IMG/VR virus record: IMGVR_UViG_3300044612_001652
Coordinates: 1-44,171 of that record
DNA from: a virus
Strand: one strand, 5' to 3'
Length of the DNA: 44,171 nt
Positions 32,349 through 41,290 of this stretch are shown here, piece by piece; position 1 is the first letter of the stretch; every line of letters begins with the position of its first letter. Position numbers and translations under genes: made by a program. A model generated the notes under the pieces. That model was not told the DNA's origin and searched no databases. It worked only from the letters and a program-made list of their open reading frames with translations.

Positions 32349-32744
32349 ATGTGGTGGTTGTCCCCCCGCGTCTGGCTGGCCGGGGGCATGGCCCTCCTGC
32401 TGGCCCTTTCCGTTGTCCAGACTGTGCGCGTCGGTCGCCTTAAGGACGCGCTCACAGAAGCCCAAAAGAGCGCCACTGAGGCCCGTTCCGCCCTCGCGGG
32501 ACAGAAGGCACGCGCCGACACTTGCGAGGCCGCCCTGACCCGCCAGAAGGCTGCGGTGGATGCTCTGGTGGCTGCATCCGAGCAGAAGCTGGCCAAGGCC
32601 GACAAGGCGGCATCCGAGGCGCGAGCTGTAGCGGCATCCGCCCGGAAACAGGCCGATGCCCTGCTGTCTGCAAAGCTGAAGGGCAAGACTGCTTGCGAGC
32701 GGGCTGAGGACGTAAGGCGCCAGTTCGGTGAGGTGGTGCCATGA
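32349..32744 (+). CDS. i-spanin (Rz-like)
   Basis: 131 residues. N-terminal membrane anchor (about 8-26) then a long Ala/Lys/Glu coiled coil (LKDALTEAQKSATEARSALA), as in Rz inner-membrane spanins that join with Rz1 to fuse membranes at lysis. ATG starts at the base after the endolysin stop. Confidence 0.85.
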   Translation: MWWLSPRVWLAGGMALLLALSVVQTVRVGRLKDALTEAQKSATEARSALAGQKARADTCEAALTRQKAAVDALVAASEQKLAKADKAASEARAVAASARKQADALLSAKLKGKTACERAEDVRRQFGEVVP

Positions 32745-33007
32745 GGCTGTTGCTTCTGCCCTGCCTGCTGCTGGCCGGCTGCGCCACGACCTCGGCCCCG
32801 CCGATTGAGATCAAGGTGCCGGTCCCGGTGCCGTGCGTCTCGGCCGACTTCCCGAAGCCCCCGACCTATCCCGACACCCGCGAGGCCCTGCGCCAAGCCC
32901 CCGACCAAGCCGAGTTTACCCGGCTGCTGGCGGCTGGCTGGCCCCTTCGCGATGCCCGTCTCAAGGCCCTAGAGGCCGCTTTGGAGCCCTGCCGGAAGAC
33001 CCCCTGA
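32741..33007 (+). CDS. o-spanin (Rz1-like lipoprotein)
   Basis: 88 residues. Signal peptide with lipobox LLAGC (cysteine 14), then a proline-rich start of the mature part (PPIEIKVPVPVPC), the mark of Rz1 outer-membrane spanins. Four-base overlap with the i-spanin gene; here the pair is nearly separate rather than nested as in lambda. Confidence 0.87.
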   Translation: MRLLLLPCLLLAGCATTSAPPIEIKVPVPVPCVSADFPKPPTYPDTREALRQAPDQAEFTRLLAAGWPLRDARLKALEAALEPCRKTP

Positions 33008-33026
33008 AACAACAGCAGGAGGCCAC

Positions 33027-34178
33027 ATGGCCCCGCCTTCCATAACACGCGAAGCCGCCGACGACCTGATCTCCGCCATCGAAGAAGTGATGGGCGAGGG
33101 ACACCCCTATCCCGGCGTCCCCGGCGACCACGTCAACCCCGGCGCCGTCCACGTCTACGCCGAGCGGGAGGTGGTCCCCGCCATGACCATCCGCTCCCGG
33201 CTTAAGCGGATCAAAGAGGTCTACGGCATCGAGCCCCGGCAAGAGGCGTATCGCCCCGCCAAGTCACGGCCCATCTTCACGGTTGACAGCCTGCCAGACG
33301 ACGGCGAGCCGGAAGCGGCGGACCTCATCGCCAAGCTGGCCGAGCAACACCGCAAGCGCAGCGAACACCACCAGGCCGCCAAGCTGCGACAGGTGCGGGT
33401 TCACATGGACGGCCCGATTGCCATTGCAGGCTTCGGGGATCCGCACATTGACGACCCCGGCTGCGCCTGGGGCGACCTCGAGCGGGACGTTCGCATCTGC
33501 CGCGACACGCCCGGCATCATGGCGGTGAACATCGGGGACAGCACAAACAACTGGGTCGGTCGCCTCATGCGGCTGTATGCCGATCAGGAAGTGACCTCGA
33601 AGCAGGCTCTGAAGCTGATCGAATGGCTCATGACGGCTCTGCCCTGGTTGCTGGATAAAGAGGGCAATCACGACCTCTGGAACACGGAGAAGGGCGATCC
33701 GGCCGAGGTCATCCACCGGCTGATGAAGCTGCCCGGTATCCGGGAAATGGGCTCATCCCGGTTGCGCCTTGCCCTGCCGTCCGGTGCCGAGGTGCTGATG
33801 CACGTTCGCCACGATTTTCCGGGGGGGAGCCAGTTCAATCCCGCCCACGCGCTCGTCCGGGAGACCTTATTTGGCTTCCGGGATCATATCCTCATGTGCG
33901 GGCATCGGCACTCGTCGGGCTACATTCCCGTCTTCCACAACGACCCGCGCCGGCTGTGCCACGGCTTCCGCCTCGGGACCTACAAAGACTTCGACCACTA
34001 CGCTGCCGAGAAGGGCTTTCAGGATACGAATTGGGCTCGCAGCATGGGCGCCGTCATCAACCCGGACCACGCCGACGACCCGACGCGATACATCAAGCCG
34101 TTCTTCAATCTAGAGGAGATGGCCGAGTATCTGACCTGGCGGCGGGGCAAGTGGGAAGTTGGCAAATCAGCCGCCTAA
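33027..34178 (+). CDS. Metallophosphoesterase (cargo gene)
   Basis: 383 residues. The calcineurin-like fold motifs are in order: GDPH (137-140), GD (170-171), GNHD (213-216), RHDF (261-264) and GHRH (292-295). The N-terminal 120 residues include an HTH-like piece (MTIRSRLKRIKEVYGIEP). Substrate cannot be told; relatives cut phosphodiesters in nucleic acids or cyclic nucleotides. Placed between spanins and attP, where lysogenic conversion genes are often found. Good AGGAGG site. Confidence 0.88.
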   Translation: MAPPSITREAADDLISAIEEVMGEGHPYPGVPGDHVNPGAVHVYAEREVVPAMTIRSRLKRIKEVYGIEPRQEAYRPAKSRPIFTVDSLPDDGEPEAADLIAKLAEQHRKRSEHHQAAKLRQVRVHMDGPIAIAGFGDPHIDDPGCAWGDLERDVRICRDTPGIMAVNIGDSTNNWVGRLMRLYADQEVTSKQALKLIEWLMTALPWLLDKEGNHDLWNTEKGDPAEVIHRLMKLPGIREMGSSRLRLALPSGAEVLMHVRHDFPGGSQFNPAHALVRETLFGFRDHILMCGHRHSSGYIPVFHNDPRRLCHGFRLGTYKDFDHYAAEKGFQDTNWARSMGAVINPDHADDPTRYIKPFFNLEEMAEYLTWRRGKWEVGKSAA

Positions 34179-34317
34179 CACCTCCCACGTATCTCCCACG
34201 CCGTGAGCCATGTTCACGGAACGTCCCGGCATTTTCCGCACATTTTGCGGGCCGGTGTTTGTCGTTACGCATTTGAATTGTTGACGTTTTAGGCCAGTCT
34301 GCCGAGCCGAGCGCAAT
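34179..34317. other. attP arm region, non-coding
   Basis: 139 bases. CTCCCACG occurs twice with an 11-base period (34182, 34193). Inverted repeats: CCGTGA/TCACGG at 34201-34219, and nested CCGGC/GCCGG with CCGCA/TGCGG at about 34227-34255. These are candidate integrase arm or Xis sites and may also end transcription of the phosphoesterase gene. Confidence 0.45.
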
Positions 34318-35377
<1,060 letters not shown>

Positions 35378-35549
35378 GGTGAGGCGAGGGCGTTCTGCAA
35401 GGCGAGGAAATGGGCCTCAGTCAGACGCCTGCGCCGGCCGAGACGCAAGCATAAACCGTGCCGGTCGATCACAGGCCGAAGGGCGCGGAGGGAATAGCCT
35501 AGCCGGTCAGCCGCTTCTGCATCGGTGATGGTGCGAACGGCAAAGGCTG

Positions 35550-35711
35550 TCACAGCCACGGCGCTTTCCATGTCGTGTTAGGCCAGCCATCGAACCTCCG
35601 CTCAGGTCCGCCATAGTTGCGGTCATCGGGCATTTGCAGCGGCTCTCGGCGGGGTTTCGGCGGGCCAAAGATGGCGCGGAGGATGTCGTTGAGCAGCCAT
35701 GATGGGTTCAT
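35550..35711 (-). CDS. Small hypothetical protein
   Basis: 53 residues (MNPSWLLNDILRAIFGPPKP, ending WPNTTWKAPWL), rich in Trp and Pro. It fills the gap between the membrane gene and the Xis-like gene, overlapping the latter by 22 bases. Function unknown. Confidence 0.62.
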   Translation of the reverse strand: MNPSWLLNDILRAIFGPPKPRREPLQMPDDRNYGGPERRFDGWPNTTWKAPWL

Positions 35712-35714
35712 GGG

Positions 35715-35936
35715 TTAAAACCCCATCTCTGCAAGTAAAAAGGCAACAAAAATCGGCGGCCAGAAAGCAACAAGGGCTAGCATGGCGACCGATCCCAGCG
35801 TCCAGCCTAGATCGCCCTCAGACCAATGCCTTGCAGCATCCCGCCAAAACATCCAAAGGCTAAGCCCCCAAAACGCAATCGTGCCCAGCGCCAAGGCCCC
35901 AAACCCTACAGCAAACAGAATGTCAGACAGCTTCAC
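35715..35936 (-). CDS. Two-pass membrane protein
   Basis: 73 residues, with two hydrophobic segments (about 5-30 and 46-70) joined by a charged loop (WRDAARHWSEGDLG). Coupled to its upstream neighbour by a four-base overlap. A role in superinfection exclusion is possible but not shown. Confidence 0.75.
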   Translation of the reverse strand: MKLSDILFAVGFGALALGTIAFWGLSLWMFWRDAARHWSEGDLGWTLGSVAMLALVAFWPPIFVAFLLAEMGF

Positions 35937-36280
35937 TGGTCAGCCTCCTCGGAGACGGGTCCGTGGAAGTCGTCACCTTCATACGACATCGCCGCTTCTT
36001 TCTGTTCGGCGGTCAAGGTGGAAACAAATCCAGTCAGGGGCCGCGCCTTAGATTTGTTGGTGTAGTTAATCGCATTTGCCTTCATGACGGCCAGCATCAT
36101 TTCGGCCTTGCGTCGCCAACCTTTTAACTCCGCGTTTTCGGTTTCAAGCGCCTTGATGCGTTCAAGAAACGGGGCGAGCGCGGCACGCATAGCAGCGGGC
36201 TGGTCGCGGCTTTCTTTCGGCTGGTTCAAGAGCGTAGCGTTGTAAGCGATAACCGCCATCCTTAGTTTAGCTTCACTCAC
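35933..36280 (-). CDS. Hypothetical early protein
   Basis: 115 residues, helical, with a short coiled coil (IKALETENAELKGWRRKAEM). No domain recognised. Overlaps both neighbours by four bases. Confidence 0.75.
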   Translation of the reverse strand: MSEAKLRMAVIAYNATLLNQPKESRDQPAAMRAALAPFLERIKALETENAELKGWRRKAEMMLAVMKANAINYTNKSKARPLTGFVSTLTAEQKEAAMSYEGDDFHGPVSEEADQ

Positions 36281-36531
36281 TGGTCAGCCTCCTTGAGCAG
36301 ACAGTCGATGGCCGCCGCAAAAGCCGCGTGGTCGCCGGTCATCGGCGGGTTCATCTGGTCCCACTCGCGAAGGCGCTTCAGGAACGCCTCCAGCTCCTTA
36401 ATCCGCTCGGCGGATGCGGCCAGCGCGGCTCGGTAGGACAAAGGGCGATAGTGCCGAACATACAAAGGCGCTTTTTGATCAATCACCCAGATCAGCGCCT
36501 CGTCGGTGGGCTCGTCGGTGGGCTCACTCAT
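36277..36531 (-). CDS. Small acidic phage protein, complete copy
   Basis: 84 residues. Begins with repeated DEPT, then IWVIDQKAPLYVRHYRPLSY and a helical end (ERIKELEAFLKRLREWDQMN). Its first 24 codons match the fragment at 1-72 base for base. Function unknown. Confidence 0.75.
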   Translation of the reverse strand: MSEPTDEPTDEALIWVIDQKAPLYVRHYRPLSYRAALAASAERIKELEAFLKRLREWDQMNPPMTGDHAAFAAAIDCLLKEADQ

Positions 36532-36568
36532 CGTGCAGCCCTCCCGGCTTTGTATGCGGCGAGGGCGG
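36460..36568. repeat. Exact direct repeat, copy 2
   Basis: Identical to bases 1-109. Upstream of 36460 the match cannot be followed because the first copy is cut by the window edge. The distance between copies is 36459 bases, equal to a complete temperate-phage gene set. Confidence 0.95.
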
Positions 36569-36902
36569 CGGCTGCCGTCTTGGCGAAATTGCGGCTGTAT
36601 TTAGAAATGTGGTCCAACTCCTCCACCAGCACCTTCGCCCGCTCCTGTTCTTGCGCTCGGGCCATGCGAGCACCGGCGAGGAAGGCATCGCTTATGGTCA
36701 GGTGCCTAGTGGAGGTGAAGCTTCCGGCCCACTCCCTGAACGCCAGCACATCCGGGTCAACCGGCGGCGGCGGGGTCCAGCCTTCGCGGGCTAGGCGGGC
36801 GGCGATCATGGCGCGGTTTTCTTCGCCAACACGAGATTCGGCGCTTTCCCACAGACGGTAGGCTTCAGCGCCTCGCGCCCTGTCCAGTTCTTCATTGGTC
36901 AT
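36528..36902 (-). CDS. Hypothetical early protein (MTNEELD family), copy 2
   Basis: 124 residues. Shares MTNEELD, LAREGWTPPPPVDPDVLA and AALAAYKAGRAAR with 69-365, at nearly identical DNA level, but the middle segments (RARGAEAYRLWESAESRVGE; FTSTRHLTISDAFLAGARMA) are unrelated or strongly diverged and 26 residues longer. Function unknown. Confidence 0.78.
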   Translation of the reverse strand: MTNEELDRARGAEAYRLWESAESRVGEENRAMIAARLAREGWTPPPPVDPDVLAFREWAGSFTSTRHLTISDAFLAGARMARAQEQERAKVLVEELDHISKYSRNFAKTAAAALAAYKAGRAAR

Positions 36903-37228
36903 CGTGCAGTCTCCTTTGCGATGGTGGCGGGGTCTAGGGCGATGATTTCTTCCGCAATTGTTTCATTGAGGGGCGGACTGCGGTGATCGTCGACGAAATT
37001 AAGGGCCTCCTTCGCAGCAGCCTCCAGCCCTAGCCGGATGCCCTCTAGGCGAGCGGCGTCGATCAGGTGCTGGTTGAAGATTTGGTAGCCTCGCGCATGG
37101 GGCCAGTCTACGTCTTGGGCCTCGCAGTGGTAATACTCGTCGGGAAGCTCCAAGACATCCGCGACATACACCCACACATCATCCGCGACCGGCTGGGGTC
37201 CGCCGTCGTGTTCGATCCAGTCAGTCAT
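36899..37228 (-). CDS. WIEH-type hypothetical protein
   Basis: 109 residues. N terminus MTDWIEHDGGPQPVADDVWV resembles the 57-residue protein at 8985-9158; the rest is acidic with a helical end and the same AKETAR tail as 362-625. Function unknown. Confidence 0.75.
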   Translation of the reverse strand: MTDWIEHDGGPQPVADDVWVYVADVLELPDEYYHCEAQDVDWPHARGYQIFNQHLIDAARLEGIRLGLEAAAKEALNFVDDHRSPPLNETIAEEIIALDPATIAKETAR

Positions 37229-37389
37229 GTTTGCCCCCCGGTAGCCTTGGCGATGGCGCGGTGCGCCATAATAAATTCGTCGGGGTATTCCATTTCAAAG
37301 TCACCATACTCTCGCGCCTGCAAAAACAAGGCCCTCAAAGCCGCCAGCAATTCAGGCGCGGCGTCTCGGACGCGCTCAAGGTCAGTCAT
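37225..37389 (-). CDS. Small hypothetical protein
   Basis: 54 residues (MTDLERVRDAAPELLAALRA, then FEMEYPDEFIMAHRAIAKAT). It has four-base overlaps at both ends and fits the gap between its neighbours exactly. Such short helical proteins with ELLxAL are common in phage early operons. Function unknown. Confidence 0.68.
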   Translation of the reverse strand: MTDLERVRDAAPELLAALRALFLQAREYGDFEMEYPDEFIMAHRAIAKATGGQT

Positions 37390-37601
37390 TGCTCCATCTC
37401 CTTCTTGACGGCGTGGTGCCCAGCCCAGCCGGGGTTGTCGGCTTGCCCCTCCACCAGTAGGTCTTCGATCCGCTCGCGGATGCGGGTGACGTTCGCCAAC
37501 GCACGCATGTAGAGGTCGTGGTGGTGGTTAGCGTAGTTGTTAGCCTCGGCCAGTCTCTGGCGAAGCTGGTTAATCCGGTCGATGCGTTCTTGTTCAGTCA
37601 T
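37386..37601 (-). CDS. Small coiled-coil protein
   Basis: 71 residues, helical (EQERIDRINQLRQRLAEANN), with an HHH run. It is the leftmost gene preceded by the module's GAGGAGCAAACC leader, so it marks the boundary between the two styles of gene organisation. Confidence 0.72.
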   Translation of the reverse strand: MTEQERIDRINQLRQRLAEANNYANHHHDLYMRALANVTRIRERIEDLLVEGQADNPGWAGHHAVKKEMEQ

Positions 37602-38119
37602 TGGTTTGCTCCTCGGTAGATAAGGGGAAGCTTGATCCCCAGTGCCGTCTTCTTGTTGCCGGTGTCGCTGTAAGCGGCGAACCCACGGGGGTCCGCACTT
37701 AGGATGGCGGTAGCGTGGTTCTCGGTCTGCATCGGGAAGTTGATAGGGTCCCCGGATATCTTCGGCATGGGGGGTTCCTTAGGTGCCGCTGACCTCCGCC
37801 GCTTCTCCTCGTCGCGCTCCCGCTCGCGCAGCCTCTTGTACCTACGCTGCACGATAGAAAGGGACCGGTTGAACTCCACAGAGATGTCCAGCCATAGGGT
37901 CCCTGATTTGCGCGCAGCCAGTAGCCGCTGGTCCTCGTCCTGCGTGAAAGGCGCAGCGTCGGTGGCGGACCGCATGAGCAGAACGTGTTGCCTGTAACGC
38001 ACCCCCTCCTTGGACCGGTTCAATGCCCGGGCGACCTGCGTTACGCTTACCTTGTTGCGGGTAGCCACGAGGATGAACTCGTCTTCGTCCTCTGTGAACT
38101 TCTGTGCTGGAAACGGCAC
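37598..38119 (-). CDS. Two-repeat Myb/SANT-like DNA-binding protein
   Basis: 173 residues. Two tandem HTH repeats: FTEDEDEFILVATRNKVSVT with QVARALNRSKEGVRYR (residues 8-43), and FTQDEDQRLLAARKSGTLWL with EFNRSLSIVQRRYKRL (58-98). The C terminus ends with GFAAYSDTGNKKTALGI and PLIY, matching 6157-6525. GTG start follows AGGAGCAAACAC. A terminator lies just upstream, so it has its own promoter or depends on read-through. Likely a regulator. Confidence 0.78.
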   Translation of the reverse strand: MPFPAQKFTEDEDEFILVATRNKVSVTQVARALNRSKEGVRYRQHVLLMRSATDAAPFTQDEDQRLLAARKSGTLWLDISVEFNRSLSIVQRRYKRLRERERDEEKRRRSAAPKEPPMPKISGDPINFPMQTENHATAILSADPRGFAAYSDTGNKKTALGIKLPLIYRGANQ

Positions 38120-38134
38120 CGTGTTTGCTCCTGT

Positions 38135-38160
38135 GAAAAGTGGGGGCCGAAGCCCCCACT
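38135..38160 (-). terminator. Rho-independent terminator with UUCG loop
   Basis: Minus strand: AGTGGGGGC, TTCG, GCCCCCACT (9 bp perfect), then TTTTC. It follows the gene at 38171-38494. Confidence 0.85.
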
Positions 38161-38170
38161 AGAGTATCCC

Positions 38171-38494
38171 TTAGCGGACGATCTGCTCGACAGCGGAAAT
38201 CTCGCGCTGAAGTTGGGCCATCCTCGCCCCGATATCAGCCGCCTGACGATCCAGCATCGCGAACTCCTTGTGCATGGTGCCAAGAGCCGCTTCGAGGGGG
38301 TTCAGACGAGGCCCATGTTCGGAGGACTTGTTTTTGTTGACGACCGTCCCCGGGTACTTCTTGCGGGCGTAGGCAATAATCCCGGTGACGCTGTATCCGG
38401 TACGGCCCATGGATGCGGCAATATCGGCCACGGTCTCGCCTCCGTTGAACCGGGCGATGATCTCGTTCTTCTCTTCTGGGGTAGGGGGTTGCAT
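38171..38494 (-). CDS. HTH and coiled-coil protein
   Basis: 107 residues. N-terminal HTH (PEEKNEIIARFNGGETVADI, ASMGRTGYSVTGIIAYARK) and C-terminal coiled coil (AQLQREISAVEQIV). Probably a DNA-binding regulator that oligomerises. ATG 38494 follows AGGAGCGAAC; the frame open further upstream lacks support. Confidence 0.75.
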   Translation of the reverse strand: MQPPTPEEKNEIIARFNGGETVADIAASMGRTGYSVTGIIAYARKKYPGTVVNKNKSSEHGPRLNPLEAALGTMHKEFAMLDRQAADIGARMAQLQREISAVEQIVR

Positions 38495-38502
38495 GTTCGC
38501 TC

Positions 38503-38595
38503 CTATTTGTATGCGAAGTGGATCATGGCAGCGAAGCTCGCCGCCACGAGGGTCAGCCACAGGATTGCGGCAATGACGCGGGTGAGGTGGCGCAA
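38503..38595 (-). CDS. Possible 30-residue membrane peptide
   Basis: TTG start at 38595 with GGAG upstream; the peptide (LRHLTRVIAAILWLTLVAAS, then FAAMIHFAYK) is one membrane segment. It overlaps the end of 38553-38789 by 43 bases. Supported only by composition and the ribosome site. Confidence 0.38.
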   Translation of the reverse strand: MRHLTRVIAAILWLTLVAASFAAMIHFAYK

Positions 38596-38789
38596 TGATC
38601 GCTCCACTTGATCTGGGTTTCCACGCGGACGCTGGAGATACCCTGACTGATTAGGATAGTAGCGTGTGATCTCACAGCCGCTACGGTCTCAGCGGCTTCG
38701 CGGGCGGCTTCGATGCTGTTGGTCCAGCCTACCAGTTCAGGGGTATCGCCGCCGTCGTCAGCGACTACGAAAAATCGTTGGGGTTTCAT
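38553..38789 (-). CDS. Small hypothetical protein
   Basis: 78 residues (QRFFVVADDGGDTPELVGWT, then SIEAAREAAETVAAVRSHAT), beta then helix. Leader AAGGAGCAAACCAA before ATG. No family recognised. Confidence 0.7.
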   Translation of the reverse strand: MKPQRFFVVADDGGDTPELVGWTNSIEAAREAAETVAAVRSHATILISQGISSVRVETQIKWSDHCATSPASLPQSCG

Positions 38790-38802
38790 TTGGTTTGCTC
38801 CT

Positions 38803-38991
38803 TCAGGTGGCGTAGACGAGGGCGACGAGAGGGAACACCCTGTCGTGGATTTCCTTGGTGGCGTAATCGGACCACAGGACCGTTGCCGTGTCGCCGTCTA
38901 CAGAGACCACAGTCATGCGGCTCGACCCGCTCTTGAGGGCCACTACGTCGCCGGGCGAAAAGCCCTTGGGGTTGAGATTGGTATCGTTCAT
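38803..38991 (-). CDS. YodC/DUF2158-like small protein
   Basis: 62 residues. FSPGDVVALKSGSSRMTVVS then VDGDTATVLWSD matches the small beta-barrel DUF2158 (YodC) pattern of a GDVVxLKSGxxxMTV start and a strand ending in W. Function of that family is not established. ATG 38991 chosen by the AAGGAGCAAACCAA leader. Confidence 0.75.
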   Translation of the reverse strand: MNDTNLNPKGFSPGDVVALKSGSSRMTVVSVDGDTATVLWSDYATKEIHDRVFPLVALVYAT

Positions 38992-39209
38992 TTGGTTTGC
39001 TCCTTTGGGAAGATAGACACAGGATGATTTGCTTGACAAGGGGGGTTCTGGTTGGCGATCTGCTCTTCGGTGTAGGCGACGATAGCGTCACGCATCCGCC
39101 AGACTTTCCCCCCGTAGAAATCCAGCACGTGTGGGGGTACACGCATACCGATATGGACGCGGGCAGGGCGCTTACTAGGCCCCCGCCTCTTACGGGTTTT
39201 CTCCTTCAT
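38988..39209 (-). CDS. Small basic hypothetical protein
   Basis: 73 residues, strongly basic N terminus (KEKTRKRRGPSKRPARVHIG) and a helical core. Perhaps nucleic-acid binding. The C-terminal codons carry the ribosome site of the next gene (EQTK comes from GAGCAAACCAAA). Leader GGAGCCTAACC. Confidence 0.68.
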   Translation of the reverse strand: MKEKTRKRRGPSKRPARVHIGMRVPPHVLDFYGGKVWRMRDAIVAYTEEQIANQNPPCQANHPVSIFPKEQTK

Positions 39210-39211
39210 GG

Positions 39212-40105
39212 TTAGGCTCCGATTACGAACGTAGTCTCATCGACGCGGACGCCGTGGCCAGCCACGAAGCGGTTCTGGTCAGGGTCTTGCAGCTTCAGGA
39301 TGGACAGGGACAGCTTGGTGGGGTCGGGCAGTTGGTCCAGCGTTACCTCGTCGCTGGAGTCAATGTCGTTGCTGACCCGCATCAAAACGCGGATGAACTT
39401 GCCGCCGCCTCGGTCGAGGAAGACATACCTGTTTGAGTTCTGGAACTTGATGATGTCCGCTTCATCGGCCTTGAAAGCCTTCACCTCGCTGTATTGCGCC
39501 CGCTGTTCTTGGGTCAGGGTGGCGGAAAAAGCTTCCTCATGGGCCATGGCGAAGTCCATGGCAGCCTCGGCAAGGTCACGTATCCTACCAGTCTGCCCGT
39601 GCCTCCGGCGCGTGACTAGAGTAGTCGCCATGGCGTTGGCTGGCCGCGCGACCTCCTTGACCTTCTCGGCCACCGTCTTGGCGTAGAACGACTTGACCAT
39701 GTGCTTGGCAGCAACCTGTAGCTTGGTAGTCTCTTGGTGGCGCTTGCGGGCGAGTGCCCGGTCGATGCGCACGTTGGTAACGCAGTAGGTTGGGACTAGC
39801 CCGCCAGCGCCTTTGGCGTACTTCTGGTCCAGCCAGATTTCCCCGATCTTCTCGTCCCCGTCGAAGACCTGAAGGCGCGAGAAGTGGAGCGTGTTGTCTG
39901 TGTACGCAGCGCCGAAGGCCCTGCCCGTAGCCTCGGCTTTGTACTTCCAGTGGGGGCGTGACCTGCGCACCGCGCTGGTTAGTTGGACGAGTAGGTCGTG
40001 CGCGGCGAAGACGAGACTGCGGTTGTAGTCGTTAGCGAGCTCCACAACGCCATTGGGTATGTTGTCGAGGGGTCGGTATTGGTGCTTAGTGGGTTGGGTA
40101 TACAT
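39212..40105 (-). CDS. Unknown 297-residue phage protein
   Basis: 297 residues, soluble, mixed. Helical middle (KLQVAAKHMVKSFYAKTVAE) and a beta-rich C terminus (RYVFLDRGGGKFIRVLMRVS). No catalytic motif recognised. Leader AGGAGCAACTTC. Paired with the 303-residue gene upstream; the two may work together. Confidence 0.72.
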   Translation of the reverse strand: MYTQPTKHQYRPLDNIPNGVVELANDYNRSLVFAAHDLLVQLTSAVRRSRPHWKYKAEATGRAFGAAYTDNTLHFSRLQVFDGDEKIGEIWLDQKYAKGAGGLVPTYCVTNVRIDRALARKRHQETTKLQVAAKHMVKSFYAKTVAEKVKEVARPANAMATTLVTRRRHGQTGRIRDLAEAAMDFAMAHEEAFSATLTQEQRAQYSEVKAFKADEADIIKFQNSNRYVFLDRGGGKFIRVLMRVSNDIDSSDEVTLDQLPDPTKLSLSILKLQDPDQNRFVAGHGVRVDETTFVIGA

Positions 40106-40119
40106 GAAGTTGCTCCTTC

Positions 40120-41031
40120 CTAGTTGAAGTACTTGCGGTTGACGTCGGCCATGTGTGTCGGCTTGGTGTTAGGCTTCACCTCGAAGATTTCTTCCCGGTA
40201 AGCGTGCTTTGCTTGTTCCCAAGCGTAAGAAATTACGTCTTCAATGGTTTTGTACGCCCTGAAGACTTGGGGAGAGTATGAGTTGCTCTGAAACCAAGGG
40301 GCGCGTGCCAAGAGGTGTTCGTGCAGCGTGTACCAGTCTGCCGGATCATCGCTTTCCATACATTGTATGCAAAGATCGCGGTCGGTGTAAGCCGCGCTAC
40401 GAAGGCGGACGGGCGACGCACCGACGTCGATGAGACTGAGGGTGATGGTCTCCTCGGGTACGCGCGCCCACCCACGTCGCGTTAGCTGGACGTGCTCCGA
40501 CTTGAGTTTCAGGAAGATTTCCAACTGGGTCATGTAGGGTTTGACCCGCTTCTTGACTGCGTTGAGCGCCTTGCGGTTAACCGCGTAGTGCGTACCGGTG
40601 CTCCCCTCCTTGGCGAGAACCCATCGGGTGTCCTCGGGGTTGCGCTTGAACGTCACCACCCCCTCCGTCAAGTCCAGTAGAACGGGCCTGTCGTGGCCCG
40701 TATCCAACCAGTTGCGGCCTCCGCGCACATATACCCTGATACCGGTAGTGGCGTTGATGAAGCGCTGGTTGTTGCTGTACGTACTGCCGTTGGGTATTAC
40801 GAGCTTCAGGGTGCCGTCTTTTTGGTAGACGACTTGGGGGCCGTGTTTCCAGTGGCAGTTCTCGCGCAGGACGATATCCTCTCCTACGCGTTCGATGCTC
40901 ATACGCCAGTCCCTGCGACGGGCGAGCGGCTTCTCGGTGCGCCCCCGGATCGGCTTTACGCTGGCCTCGTGCGAGGCCCAGTCCGCGTACTTGCGGTATC
41001 CCTTGATGTGGTCTGTGATGAAGTACGTCAT
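40120..41031 (-). CDS. Unknown 303-residue phage protein
   Basis: 303 residues. Beta-rich N-terminal part (MSIERVGEDIVLRENCHWKH, KLVIPNGSTYSNNQRFINAT) and helical C terminus. A CIQC pair (near residue 235) is the only notable motif. First gene after the promoter at 41057-41085, leader AAGGAGCAATCTC. Function unknown. Confidence 0.72.
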   Translation of the reverse strand: MTYFITDHIKGYRKYADWASHEASVKPIRGRTEKPLARRRDWRMSIERVGEDIVLRENCHWKHGPQVVYQKDGTLKLVIPNGSTYSNNQRFINATTGIRVYVRGGRNWLDTGHDRPVLLDLTEGVVTFKRNPEDTRWVLAKEGSTGTHYAVNRKALNAVKKRVKPYMTQLEIFLKLKSEHVQLTRRGWARVPEETITLSLIDVGASPVRLRSAAYTDRDLCIQCMESDDPADWYTLHEHLLARAPWFQSNSYSPQVFRAYKTIEDVISYAWEQAKHAYREEIFEVKPNTKPTHMADVNRKYFN

Positions 41032-41056
41032 GAGATTGCTCCTTCTCAGTTTCTAT

Positions 41057-41085
41057 AGTGTAGTACAAAAAGCTTACTTAGTCAA
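41057..41085 (-). promoter_or_regulatory. Strong sigma70-type promoter
   Basis: Minus strand: TTGACT (41085-41080), 17 bases, TACACT (41062-41057), with an AT-rich spacer unusual for this DNA. The downstream edge reads ACACTATAGAA, which also equals the core of SP6-type phage promoters. It would drive 40120 and genes after it. Confidence 0.6.
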
Positions 41086-41272
41086 GTCCTTTCATCCATT
41101 GCGGAGGCCACCAGTCCACTTCCCCCGTCGCGATGGATTTGAAGTAGTAGGTGTCATCCTTTTCTTGGTAGTAACTGTACATCCAGAGGTGCCCGTTTCG
41201 CATGTAGTAGCTAGTATTCGTAACTCCTTGCGGGTCTAGCCGGTACACCTCTCCCACTACGAACTTAGGCAT
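41078..41272 (-). CDS. GWLW-family small protein, member 6
   Basis: 64 residues. Family pattern: VGEVYRLDP start, NGHLWMYSYYQE centre (His replaces Trp of GWLW), YYFKSIATGEVDWWP end. Last gene of the six-gene array; its stop lies inside the next promoter. Function unknown. Confidence 0.78.
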   Translation of the reverse strand: MPKFVVGEVYRLDPQGVTNTSYYMRNGHLWMYSYYQEKDDTYYFKSIATGEVDWWPPQWMKGLD

Positions 41273-41290
41273 CCGATCCCCCGTAAGATT

